Source: CAVTYH01 sp963738835 (GTDB taxonomy: Bacteria; Planctomycetota; Planctomycetia; Pirellulales; JADZDJ01). From it: a DNA stretch of 64,000 nucleotides. Below the pieces are notes generated by a model. It ran no database searches. It was not told the origin of the DNA and saw only the letters and a list, made by a program, of their open reading frames with translations. The position numbers and the translations under genes were made by a program. Positions 56,353 to 64,000 of this stretch are shown here, in pieces; within the stretch, counting starts at the first letter, position 1; each line of letters begins with the position of its first letter. The DNA lies in assembly GCA_963738835.1 (NCBI GenBank), contig CAVTYH010000002.1, positions 62,001 to 126,000 on the forward strand, given 5' to 3'.

Positions 56353-57020
56353 ATATAATATCGTTACAAGATAACTTTCAGGGTAGTTCACGACAAGCCT
56401 CGTTCACTTCTTGACGCTCAAGATGTTCTTCCTTTACACCACCAGACAACCCAACGATTCGAGTACCCAAGCCGACATCTTCTAGGTCTTCTGCTCCATG
56501 ATGTAGAGGGTGTGGGTGTTCTTTGATCCAAGTCAGCAGTACGACGGTAACTAGTCGGGGCAAAACAGTCAGAAGTCGGTCAGCAGTCGGCCCCAAGTCG
56601 GCGTCAAGTCGGGCCGTGGTCGGGGTGCTAAAAACACCGCAAGCGAGAATGGCAAAAGCACAAAGTCAAAGCGCAAGCCGAAAGTGAATCGAAACGCGAA
56701 TCTGGACCAACAAAAATCACAGTCGTAGTCTGCTATACTGTCGGCCATGCCTCTGGCCACACGACGGCAGGAAAAGGGGTCAGAACTATTTTAGCCGGAG
56801 TCCCTCGCTCGCCCCGACTGGCCCAAAATATAAGTTTACAAATGTACATATACCTGCCAACTTACGGGAATGCTTGCGCTTGCCAAGTCGATTTCGCAGC
56901 GAATCGTTCTGCGCCGATCGTCCGCCTCGCCCGACAGCCCGACGGCGACCTCCCTTGAGTTGCTCTGCCGCGCCCAGATCTCCCGCCCGTCGATCTTCCC
57001 CTCGCAGTCACGATCCTCGG
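56353..57020. other. Largely non-coding region with short periodic repeats
   Basis: No gene I can support. A minus-strand frame (56378-56596) has no known similarity. The region contains the 11-bp repeat array and, at 56735-56740, a -10-like TATACT. Confidence 0.4.
56577..56631 (+). repeat. Five tandem 11-bp units beginning GTCGG
   Basis: GTCGG begins at 56577, 56588, 56599, 56610 and 56621, exactly 11 bp apart; units approximate GTCGGCGTCAA. A sixth GTCGG lies at 56556, 21 bp before the first. The spacing is one helical turn. Confidence 0.8.
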
Positions 57021-57103
57021 TTTTCAACCCTTTTCGACCGTTTTCGCCCGTTTCCAGCGGTTTCCCTCCGTTTTCACGGTTTCTCCCGTTTTCCAGCTTT
57101 TTT
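57021..57103 (+). repeat. Phased T-tract array, about 10-bp period
   Basis: Nine TTT(T)C runs start at 57021, 57031, 57041, 57051, 57061, 57071, 57080, 57089 and 57098; units approximate TTTTCNCCCG. T/A tracts in helical phase are expected to bend DNA. Confidence 0.75.
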
Positions 57104-57135
57104 CTTCGTCGCGCGCTGCGCTCGCCGCCTCCGCA

Positions 57136-57330
57136 CGGGCTTTACCGATCTGTCCAACAGCCGCGCAGAAAACCGACCGCGACGGACGGATTACTCAATA
57201 CGATGACGATCACCTGGACCGCCTGACGGCCGAGCCGTGGCGGAATTCGTCGAATACGGCGGACGTTCACACGATCAGCTACGGATACGATTTCCTGAAC
57301 GAGCTGACGCAGGTCGCGGCTCGACGGGGG
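57136..57330 (+). pseudogene. Rhs YD-repeat remnant
   Basis: Readable across two frames: LSNSRAENRPRRTDYS, then YDDDHLDRLTAEPWRNSSNT, ADVHTISYGYDFLNELTQVA. The YDxxxxLDRLT and YxYDxxNELTQV units are Rhs/YD repeats of an internal part of an Rhs protein. It ends at the 3' end of the opposing SEC-C gene. It is collinear with the Rhs pieces at 49-55 kb and may come from the same ancestral gene. Confidence 0.6.
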
Positions 57331-57339
57331 CACTGCGGT

Positions 57340-59475
57340 TCAGTCGGGGAGCCAGAGAGAAGATTTTTTCTCGCCGCTGCCGGCCTGCGGTGCGTCGGGC
57401 GTCCAAAGTTTGCCGGCTTGGGCGGCGGCGCCGGGAACCACCAGCGGCGATGCGGCAGCCGCCGGTTGCGGAGCGCCAATCGCCAGCCGACCATCGGGAC
57501 CGATCAGGCCAGTTTGTGCGAGCAGTTGCACCAACGCTTGCGCCACGCCGGGCTCGCGACCGTGCTGATGCTGGAGGTGATCGATCAGCCGCAGCACCTC
57601 CGGCGCTTCGTTGCGCTGGATGCGGTGCGCCAGTTCCAGCAAATCCCACTGGGCCGACGATTGCTTATTGGCTTCGGCCAACTGGCGAGCTTCGTCGATC
57701 AGCCCGAGCGCGTCGGTCGAATTCGGCGCGGTGCGAATCTGGTAGCGATAGGCGGCCAGCTTGTACTCGACAACGGGCATGTTCGGCCGCTTGATGACTT
57801 CGGGGGCCAGGCGACGTACGGCCAAAGCAAAGTTGGAAACCACTGCTCGATTGAACGCTTGCTTGAGCTGTTCGTCGCCGAGCGCTTCTGGCTTCACGCG
57901 CCACAGCCGGGCCAGTGGCAGACGGCTGATATCCAGGCCGGTGGCATCGATGTCGTGAACTTCCGGCAAATTCAGCCGGCGGCGCAGTTCGTTGTAGGTT
58001 TCACCGCTGGTGTCGGCATCAGAAAGTTGCAGCAGCAGAATGGCGGCCAGCACGCGAATTTTGTATTGCGGTTCTTGCGCCGCGAGTTCCGCGGTGCGAC
58101 CCCCATACGCCGGCTGCGGCAGTTTCGGCCAGCGCTCCAGCACCAGCAAGCGGCGCTGCTCGATGGAGAACTTCAACCGCAGTTCTTCCGGAATGTTGTC
58201 GGGCAAGCGCCAGTGCCAACTGAGCGCATGTTCGACCTGGCCGAGATGGCCGATGACGGTTTCGGCCGCCGGCTTGCCCAAGGAATCGCCCAGCACTTCG
58301 CTGAGCAACTTTTGTGCGGCCTCAAGTTCGGGTCGGAACAGCACCAGTTCCAACCGAGCTTCACGATCGGTCTGCTTGCCGAACAGCAGCAGTTGCCCCA
58401 GCTGATGCGGAATTTGATCGCGCGCAATGTCTTTGCCCGAGGCGGGCAGCGGACGACCGAGCAGCGAAAACGCGGCCCGCGGCGGCGGTTCGTCTTGCGC
58501 CGACCAGGCGCTGGTATCGAGCGGCAGCCGTTCGAAGCGACGATCGGCGGCAAATTTTTCTTGCACTTCGTCGGCGTTGGCAAGGGTGTAGGTGATCGAC
58601 AGCTCGTCGACTTGCCCTTCGGATTCATCTTTGGAAAGCGACTGCGCGAAGGCTTCGGCTTCGACCGCATCGTTTGGCGAGACATTGAGCGTTTCGAATT
58701 TCCGCAGGGCATCGATAGCGGCCGGATAGTTGGCCAGATAGCTGCGAATGGTGGCAAGGTTCCGCCAGAGTGCCGGCGAATCGGCAGCTTGCGACGTAAG
58801 GGTTGTCCACTGATCGGCAGCCCGTTTCCAATGGCCGCGCTGGGCTTCTTCCAGCGCCTGTTGAAACTGCGGCCGCCACGGCGCCGTTTGCGGCACATCA
58901 TCTAAAGGGGGCATGTCTTTCAGCGGAATCGGAATCGTGGGCGCGCCTTCGACTTGCAGCAATGCGGACAGGGCACGTTCATCGCGGCCCTGGGCAATGC
59001 CCAACTGCAATTGCAGATGAGCGCGAGCGGGAACCACATGGCCCGCCGAGAGCAGCACCAGCGCCAGCGAGCCAATGGCATCGTAAACCCGTGCTGGCAT
59101 TTCCTGGCCGCAGGTTTCAATGGCTTGTTGCAACCAGACGATGCCCGCCTGGGCGTCGCCGCCGCTAGCCACGGCGACAGCTTTTTCGGCAAGCGCCACC
59201 GCATTGTCGGGATGCTGCTTGAGGAAGTTTGCCAGCGTGGCTTCGGCTGCCGCGTGATCGCCCACCAGGTTTTCCAGCGACACGCGCATGCTTTGCAAGC
59301 AAGCGCGGCCGGGATATTTTTCGTCGAGCTTGCGCACGTAGTCGAGGCAGCCGGTCGGTTGTTCGCCTTCCAGCATTCGCTGCACTTTGTCGAGTTCCTG
59401 CACCAGGTCGGAGCAGCAGAACTTCACCTTTTTGCCAGTGCCGCCGGGACACGGAGAATACGGATCGATGGGCAT
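57340..59475 (-). CDS. SEC-C motif and TPR-like repeat protein
   Basis: 711 aa from ATG 59475. It opens with MPIDPYSPCPGGTGKKVKFC, a SEC-C zinc motif in which the usual CPC is SPCPG, so the first Cys is replaced. Then TPR-like helices (NAVALAEKAVAVASGGDAQA; DSPALWRNLATIRSYLANYP; AIDALRKFETLNVS), a central conserved block (EKFAADRRFERLPLDTSAWS; GQLLLFGKQTDREARLELVL), a second helical part and a Pro/Ala-rich tail ending SSLWLPD. This architecture (SEC-C + TPR, about 700 aa) is common in planctomycetes with unknown function. The open frame continues upstream to 59910, but that part reads as non-coding. The frame is intact over 2.1 kb. Confidence 0.85.
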   Translation of the reverse strand: MPIDPYSPCPGGTGKKVKFCCSDLVQELDKVQRMLEGEQPTGCLDYVRKLDEKYPGRACLQSMRVSLENLVGDHAAAEATLANFLKQHPDNAVALAEKAVAVASGGDAQAGIVWLQQAIETCGQEMPARVYDAIGSLALVLLSAGHVVPARAHLQLQLGIAQGRDERALSALLQVEGAPTIPIPLKDMPPLDDVPQTAPWRPQFQQALEEAQRGHWKRAADQWTTLTSQAADSPALWRNLATIRSYLANYPAAIDALRKFETLNVSPNDAVEAEAFAQSLSKDESEGQVDELSITYTLANADEVQEKFAADRRFERLPLDTSAWSAQDEPPPRAAFSLLGRPLPASGKDIARDQIPHQLGQLLLFGKQTDREARLELVLFRPELEAAQKLLSEVLGDSLGKPAAETVIGHLGQVEHALSWHWRLPDNIPEELRLKFSIEQRRLLVLERWPKLPQPAYGGRTAELAAQEPQYKIRVLAAILLLQLSDADTSGETYNELRRRLNLPEVHDIDATGLDISRLPLARLWRVKPEALGDEQLKQAFNRAVVSNFALAVRRLAPEVIKRPNMPVVEYKLAAYRYQIRTAPNSTDALGLIDEARQLAEANKQSSAQWDLLELAHRIQRNEAPEVLRLIDHLQHQHGREPGVAQALVQLLAQTGLIGPDGRLAIGAPQPAAAASPLVVPGAAAQAGKLWTPDAPQAGSGEKKSSLWLPD

Positions 59476-59807
59476 GGAGAGGGTTCGGGGTTCAGGGTTC
59501 GGGAGACAGCAAACCGCCGAGGCGCCGGCGCGAAGGGAGTGGTTCGTAAGAGGAATCTTATCAGAGCGCCCGAATCTGAACCACGTGCGGGGGACTAAAT
59601 CGTTATGCGAACACCGGTTGAGGATTTCGTGGACTGCGCAATTTGGGATGAACCGAAGATTTTTGCCGATTCTGACGAGTATTCCTGTGGCGTAAGCGAT
59701 ACGGCGTCCGATCTTTGGGAGAGCAAAACCGAAGCGTTGCGCAGGGAGCGCGACAAACACGGACAAGATTACTGGCTTTGGCACCTGTGGGTTTGAAGGA
59801 GCGTCGA

Positions 59808-61105
59808 GTGAAACTCGCGGCCTGGCGAACATTGGCGATGGGGGGAGCACTTTTCTTGGCAGCTGGGTCGCCTGCGCGGCTACGCCGGAAGTTCTCTCCG
59901 GACCCCCCACGAAGTCGAGCAGCGTTTTGCGGTCCGGGCAACAGGGCCAACCGTTGGTTGATTACTGGTCGGACTACGGCAACGAAGGCGGAAGTTCGCC
60001 ATCGTCGCCGGTGCATACCGACACCAAAGGTCAAATCTCATTTGGCGATGACGGAGCAGTTTTCGACGACGACGCACATCCGATGGAACCGGGCGCGTAT
60101 CCATGGAGCTCCGGCACATGGTGGCGGAACGGTTGCTGGTACGGCGGATTCGATTTCGTAATTTGGAATCGGTCCCAGCCCTTCAGCCGGATCTTGGGCA
60201 TTGATGCGTCCGCGGTTGGTGTTCTGTTCAACGACAACCTGAACAAACACGGCAATCAGTTGCCGCTGGAGCCCGGGGCCCGCGGCACGTTGGGATATAT
60301 TTTAGATCGCGACGTCGACAACCGAGATCACAGCGTGGAAGTCACCTATTTAGGCTTCAACAATTGGGAAGGCACGGACAGTTTGATCTCGGAGAATCCG
60401 CAGCAGCTGCGAGTTCCAGAAGCGCCCAACTTCGGTGGCTTCAATTTTTCGGACACCTACAGCACGTTCTATCGATCGAGCTTGCAAAGCCTGGAACTCG
60501 ATTACCGAATTCGCAACCGGCCGGGGCGCGACCGCATGATTATGGGGCCCGATGGTTTCTGGACGCGTCAACTAACGCCGGGTTGCACCGAATCGCTGGT
60601 CGTCGGCCTGCGGGGTTTGACGGAGCAAGAGCGTTTCCACTGGATCAGTCTGCGGAACAACGTTAGCTCCGACACGTTTTCTGGTGATTATTTGGTGAAC
60701 ACGAAGAATTGGCTGCTAGGCTTGCAACTCGGCGGCGACTTCATGAATGTTCATGACAGCTGGTATTGGGGCCTCAAAGGCGACGTCGGTGTGTATTGCA
60801 ACTTCTCGGATGGCTTCGGGCGAATTGCAGTTGTCGATTCGCAAACTCCGGAACCGCTCGTGCAAAATCAAGCTAGCGCCCAAACGGCAGCGTTCTTTGG
60901 CGAACTCACGTTCATGCTGGGCTATAACCTCAACGATCACATGATGCTGCACGCCAATTGGGATCTGGCGCTGGCGGGCGGACTTGCGGTAGCGCCTGAC
61001 CAGGTGTCGTTCGATACCTATCTGGCCGACAAGAATCCGTTCCTCAACACCGGCAGCCAGATTTTCTACACCGGTTTGTCGGTGGGCTTCGAAGCTTACT
61101 GGTAA
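59808..61105 (+). CDS. BBP7-family outer-membrane beta-barrel protein, one frameshift
   Basis: About 430 aa. GTG start 59808 with AAGGAG 7 bases upstream. Signal peptide KLAAWRTLAMGGALFLA. A one-base shift near 59860 joins it to ACAATPEVLSGPPTKSSSV and QGQPLVDYWSDYGNEGG. The barrel region shows WNRSQPFSRILGID, NLNKHGNQLPLEPGARGTLG, YILDRDVDNRDHSVEVTYLG, GTDSLI, DYRIRNRPGRDRMIMGPDGF, RFHWISLRNNVSSDTFSGDY, NTKNWLLGLQLGGDF, FGELTFMLGYNLNDHMMLHA and the C-terminal IFYTGLSVGFEAYW, ending in an aromatic residue as barrels do. BBP7-type proteins are characteristic of planctomycetes; pore or adhesion roles are not established. Confidence 0.87.
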
Positions 61106-61132
61106 GCGCTGGAGTGACCGCCGGCGGGGTAA

Positions 61133-62419
61133 TTACTTGGCCTCTTTCTCGCCGTGATGGGCGTCATCGCCTGATGGCTTGAGATTGCTCGGGAGCGCTT
61201 CGCGCAATCGTTGCAGTTCGGCTTGTGTTTGCTGCAGTTGCTGCGTCATCTGATCGAGCCGCTTCATGACATCCGGCGTGAGTTGAACCTGCGCGGCCAC
61301 GTTGCCCGGCGCGAATGGTTGAACCGCGATCTCTGGAACCGCCGGTTGACCTGGATTCGCGGGGATCGAAAACGAGTGGATAGCCGGCGGCTGGCCGGGT
61401 GCCAAGGGAATGGTCTGAACATTCATCCTGGGCGCTATCTTCGGTCCGCCGCCTCCGAAGCCTCCGCCGCCGGTTTGAAAGCGGATAGGAAAGCCACCCA
61501 GCATTTGCTGCACGAACGGGCGGATGTCGTCGGGCAGCTTGCTCAAGTCGTCGGCTGTGGCTTCCCACGATTCGTTGCCGCGCTTGACGGTAATCTTGGA
61601 GGGCTCGTTTCCTTTGCGATCGATTTTCACTTCGAGATTATCGGGCAAATGAAATTGCATTTGCATGTTGCCTGGCATCACCATACCCAGTCCCGGCTGA
61701 GCGATGATTTGCACCGGTGTCTCGATGGCCCGCTGCGCCGGTGTAATGGCAATCACTTGCTCTTTGCCGCCACGGACAATTCGCAGCTCAAGGGCTTTCC
61801 CGTCAGTCGCATTCGCGGATTTGCTGAGATCGAGCACTCGGGCGAGTTTCATATCATCGACCGACACAAGCACATCGTGCTGCTTCAGGCCAGCTTTCTC
61901 GGCCGGGCTATCGGGAGCGATACGAACGACGACCAAACCTTGACCGTCGTCCAAGCCGAGTTGGGCCCGCAATTCGGGTGACGCTTCTTTGCACTCTACG
62001 CCGAGCCAATACTTACCAGATTCGCCGCCGCCAAAAAGTCGTTTGTTGACCAGAGCTCTAATTTCTTCGGCGCGCTTTTCGCCTAGCGCCTGCGATTCTT
62101 GCATGCGCTGCTGATTCTCGGCCTGAATCGCTTGCACGCGCTGCTGGATTTGCGCTTGTTGCTCCTGCATTTGCTTCATCGCTTGGGTTTGCACTTCTTC
62201 GGGGCTCTTCAGCGCCTCGGCAGCGACAGGGCCGGGACCTGTCGGCGCAGCCGGCGCAAAATTGGGAATGGGGGCAGCGGGGGCTTCGGCTGCGGCCGAT
62301 GCTTCTTTATCAGCTTCCTCGGCAGCCGCCTTGCGAACGTGCGATAGTCCGCCAGCAGTCAAGATGATTCCCAACAGGCCGACCCAACCGAGTCGCCTTT
62401 GCCATAAATCGGTTTGCAT
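61133..62419 (-). CDS. PDZ-domain protein with membrane anchor and coiled coil
   Basis: 428 aa from ATG 62419, chosen because AAAGGAG lies 9 bases before it (62485 and 62437 are in-frame alternatives). Helix LGWVGLLGIILTAGGLSHV, then an Ala/Pro-rich linker, a Gln-rich coiled coil (KQMQEQQAQIQQRVQAIQAE), PDZ domain (YWLGVECKEASPELRAQLGL; GLVVVRIAPDSPAEKAGLKQ; HDVLVSVDDMKL), Gly-rich linker and a C-terminal coiled coil (LDQMTQQLQQTQAELQRLRE). No protease residues. Third gene of the sigma / anti-sigma unit, so a possible periplasmic effector or sensor of that stress pathway. Intact frame. Confidence 0.82.
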   Translation of the reverse strand: MQTDLWQRRLGWVGLLGIILTAGGLSHVRKAAAEEADKEASAAAEAPAAPIPNFAPAAPTGPGPVAAEALKSPEEVQTQAMKQMQEQQAQIQQRVQAIQAENQQRMQESQALGEKRAEEIRALVNKRLFGGGESGKYWLGVECKEASPELRAQLGLDDGQGLVVVRIAPDSPAEKAGLKQHDVLVSVDDMKLARVLDLSKSANATDGKALELRIVRGGKEQVIAITPAQRAIETPVQIIAQPGLGMVMPGNMQMQFHLPDNLEVKIDRKGNEPSKITVKRGNESWEATADDLSKLPDDIRPFVQQMLGGFPIRFQTGGGGFGGGGPKIAPRMNVQTIPLAPGQPPAIHSFSIPANPGQPAVPEIAVQPFAPGNVAAQVQLTPDVMKRLDQMTQQLQQTQAELQRLREALPSNLKPSGDDAHHGEKEAK

Positions 62420-62509
62420 AGTGAACGCTCCTTTCATTCGAGTATTGCCGCGACCACCGGTCGCAGCTTTGCGGGTTGAATTCACGATTTCAACGGCTGA
62501 CGACTGCGC

Positions 62510-63272
62510 TCACTGCCAGCCGCCGACGTAATGCACTTCAACAATATCCATCGGTACAACCGCCTGGCGGCCGTCGTCGAGTTTCACCGGATAAAACGCC
62601 CGGTGCTGTTCGACTTCATGCCCGGTGCTTTCCAGCATTTTTTTCTCGACATCGGACAGCACGGGCTTATGTTCGGCCAACATCGATTGCAGTTTTTGCT
62701 CATTGCCTTCCATCAGCGGCACTTCCACCGATTGCTCTTCCTGGCCGTCGTCGGACGGCAGTAAAACTTGCACGGTTTGCCTCTTGATAGGCGAGACATC
62801 GGGGTTGTCTTGTATGACCGCCGTTGCTTTTGGATCACCGCTTTGGGCGTTTGGACCGGCCGTCGCCACCAGTGTTGGATCCGCAGCAACGCCGATTCGA
62901 TTTCCTGCCCCGCTTGACCAGATATGCCGGGACACGATGCCTAATGTGAATGCCACCAGCAGGCTTGCCGCCATTGTCAGCCAGCGAGGCACGATCGATT
63001 GTGAACGATTCGCGGCAGAAGAATGAGTTGCCACTGCGGCGAATTCATTGCCGACACTCACCGGTCGTTCGGCTGCCAGTCCGCGCATCTCGCGTCGCCA
63101 GGCTTGCGCTTCAATAAACGTCAGCGCAGTGCCGCCAAACAGCCTCCGGCTGGGCTTCCAAAGCCAACAGCAATTGTCGCTGCTGGTCGTCGTTCAGCTC
63201 GCCATCTACGAGCCGATCGAGCCAGCGCTGCACATCGCCCGAGTTGTTTTGCAATTCCAATGGATCGTTCAT
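62510..63272 (-). CDS. Membrane-bound anti-sigma-factor-like protein, one frameshift
   Basis: About 253 aa. From ATG 63272, which overlaps the sigma gene stop by ATGA. N-terminal cytoplasmic part QRWLDRLVDGELNDDQQRQL, LLALEAQPEA..WRHCA is the usual planctomycete anti-sigma start; a missing base near 63132 shifts the frame. Then EAQAWRREMRGLAAERPVS, a membrane helix WLTMAASLLVAFTLGIVS and a periplasmic part with VQVLLPSDDGQEEQSVEVPL and DDGRQAVVPMDIVEVHYVGG. It lacks the HxxxCxxC zinc motif. Its position and topology indicate that it holds the upstream ECF sigma factor until an envelope signal. Confidence 0.75.
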
Positions 63273-63846
63273 TTTCGTACCTCGCTCACGTCTAAAGCCG
63301 TTAATTCATTTCGCAACCGGGCTCGGGCTCGGTGCAGCCGGGTTTCGACTGCCGAATGGCTGATTCCCAAGCGCGTAGCCAGTTGGTTGTAGTTCCATTC
63401 TTCGGTGTATTTGAGCAGCAAGATTTCCGCATCACGGGGCGACAATCGCTTCACCGCCTCGCGCACCTGGCGGCGGCGTTCATCGGCCAGCAGCCAGGTC
63501 AGCGGCTCGGACGTACCTGTATCGTGTTCTGTCACCGGGCAGCATGAACATAGCGATCGATCAACTTCCGCCGCCGACCGTGCTTTCGCCGATACAGCAA
63601 CGATTGCACGACCGCCAGCCGATAGAGCCAGGGGGCAACCTTCGTTGGATCGTTGATGGGCGACCGCTGCCGAACCGCCGCCAGCGAGACTTCCTGCAAC
63701 ACTTCGTCGACCCCTTCGCTGCTTCCCAGGCGCGCATAGATCACGGTGCGCAACCAGCGCTCGTGCTGGGTCAGCAAGGCCGACCAGTCAAGCGGTTGCG
63801 CCCCGTTCGTCGATCCCGGTTGGTCGGACGATTGGGCCTTCATCAT
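63269..63846 (-). CDS. ECF-family RNA polymerase sigma factor, one frameshift
   Basis: About 192 aa. From ATG 63846: MMKAQSSDQPG, LDWSALLTQHERWLRTVIYA, RLGSSEGVDEVLQEVSLAAV (region 2), VAPWLYRLAVVQSLLYRRKH. A shift near 63535 then joins VTEHDTGTSEPLTWLLADER and region 4: AVKRLSPRDAEILLLKYTEE, WNYNQLATRLGISHSAVETR, LHRARARLRNEL. It binds RNA polymerase and reads its own promoters. Translationally coupled (ATGA) to the anti-sigma-like gene and followed by the PDZ gene. Confidence 0.9.
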
Positions 63847-64000
63847 GCGTAGAAATGGTTTCCGCCGACGGGCGAAATCTTGCTTGGTAATTGCCAACGA
63901 ACGGCCATCGACCAGCCCGCACCGATTTCCCCCTTGCAGCTTAGCGTATCTCCATTGTATTGCCCGGCGAGGCAGCCCGCATAACCCGACGCAAGTCATT

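Noticed and set aside
56378..56596. Minus-strand 72-codon frame
   Set aside because: No similarity I recognise, no RBS, and it overlaps the 11-bp repeat array.
56577..57103. CRISPR-like array
   Set aside because: The units are 10-11 bp with no spacers of constant length and no cas genes are near; these are periodic short repeats.
57418..58905. A 495-codon open frame on the plus strand opposite the SEC-C gene
   Set aside because: It is the GC-driven shadow of the minus-strand gene; its protein is Gln/Arg-rich without any domain, while the minus frame has a clear SEC-C/TPR protein.

Overview
The window looks like a chromosomal segment of a planctomycete, most likely of the Pirellulales type. 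The evidence is the combination of a DUF1559 protein with a prepilin-type leader, PEP-CTERM and dockerin-like surface proteins, a BBP7-type outer-membrane protein, ECF sigma factors next to Hanks-type kinases with TPR tails, a SEC-C/TPR protein, an M56 peptidase with its BlaI repressor, and planctomycete-type Rhs proteins. No complete tRNA, rRNA, CRISPR array or intact insertion sequence was found.

Layout. 0-7 kb: a broken sigma-54 activator, a STAS protein, an EmrA/EmrB-like efflux pair, a type II NADH dehydrogenase and a conserved hypothetical. 7-21 kb: a storage-sugar block with glycogen phosphorylase, TreZ, TreY, TreS and a GH15 glucoamylase-like enzyme, interrupted at 10.0-10.6 kb by a tRNA-Arg 3' fragment and a decayed tyrosine recombinase. 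21-25.6 kb, minus strand: a stress block with CsrA, Hsp20, a small helical Cys/His protein, a PDZ protein, a site-2 protease with CBS domains and a BON protein. 26-28 kb: a NarL-type two-component system. 28-32.3 kb: a large M56 metallopeptidase with BlaI and a tandem operator. 32.3-37.1 kb: decayed NRDE and DinB fragments, an SDR, and two PEP-CTERM proteins. 37-44 kb: a candidate small RNA, two Ser/Thr kinases (one fused to a Cache sensor domain) and an ECF sigma factor. 44-48.2 kb: TfoX, a DUF1559 protein and several small genes. 48.3-57.3 kb: a mosaic of Rhs C-terminal cassettes, possible immunity genes and duplicated glycosyltransferase fragments. 57.3-64 kb: a SEC-C protein, a BBP7 porin-like protein, and a sigma / anti-sigma / PDZ operon.

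Function. GlgP, TreYZ, TreS and GH15 would convert glycogen or maltodextrin to glucose-1-phosphate, trehalose, maltose and glucose. CsrA, a classical regulator of carbon storage, is encoded 4.5 kb away, and the treS start region carries four GGA motifs that could be a CsrA site (inference). Hsp20, the membrane protease and the PDZ protein fit an envelope and protein-stress role.

Caution. More than twenty genes carry one or more frameshifts. Most can be repaired by one base, often in a short homopolymer, while neighbouring long genes (TreY, TreS, HlyD, SEC-C) are intact. This looks more like consensus indel errors of a long-read assembly than mass gene decay, so frameshifted genes are reported over their full reconstructed extent. 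The Rhs region, the integrase remnant and the NRDE/DinB fragments look truly degraded.
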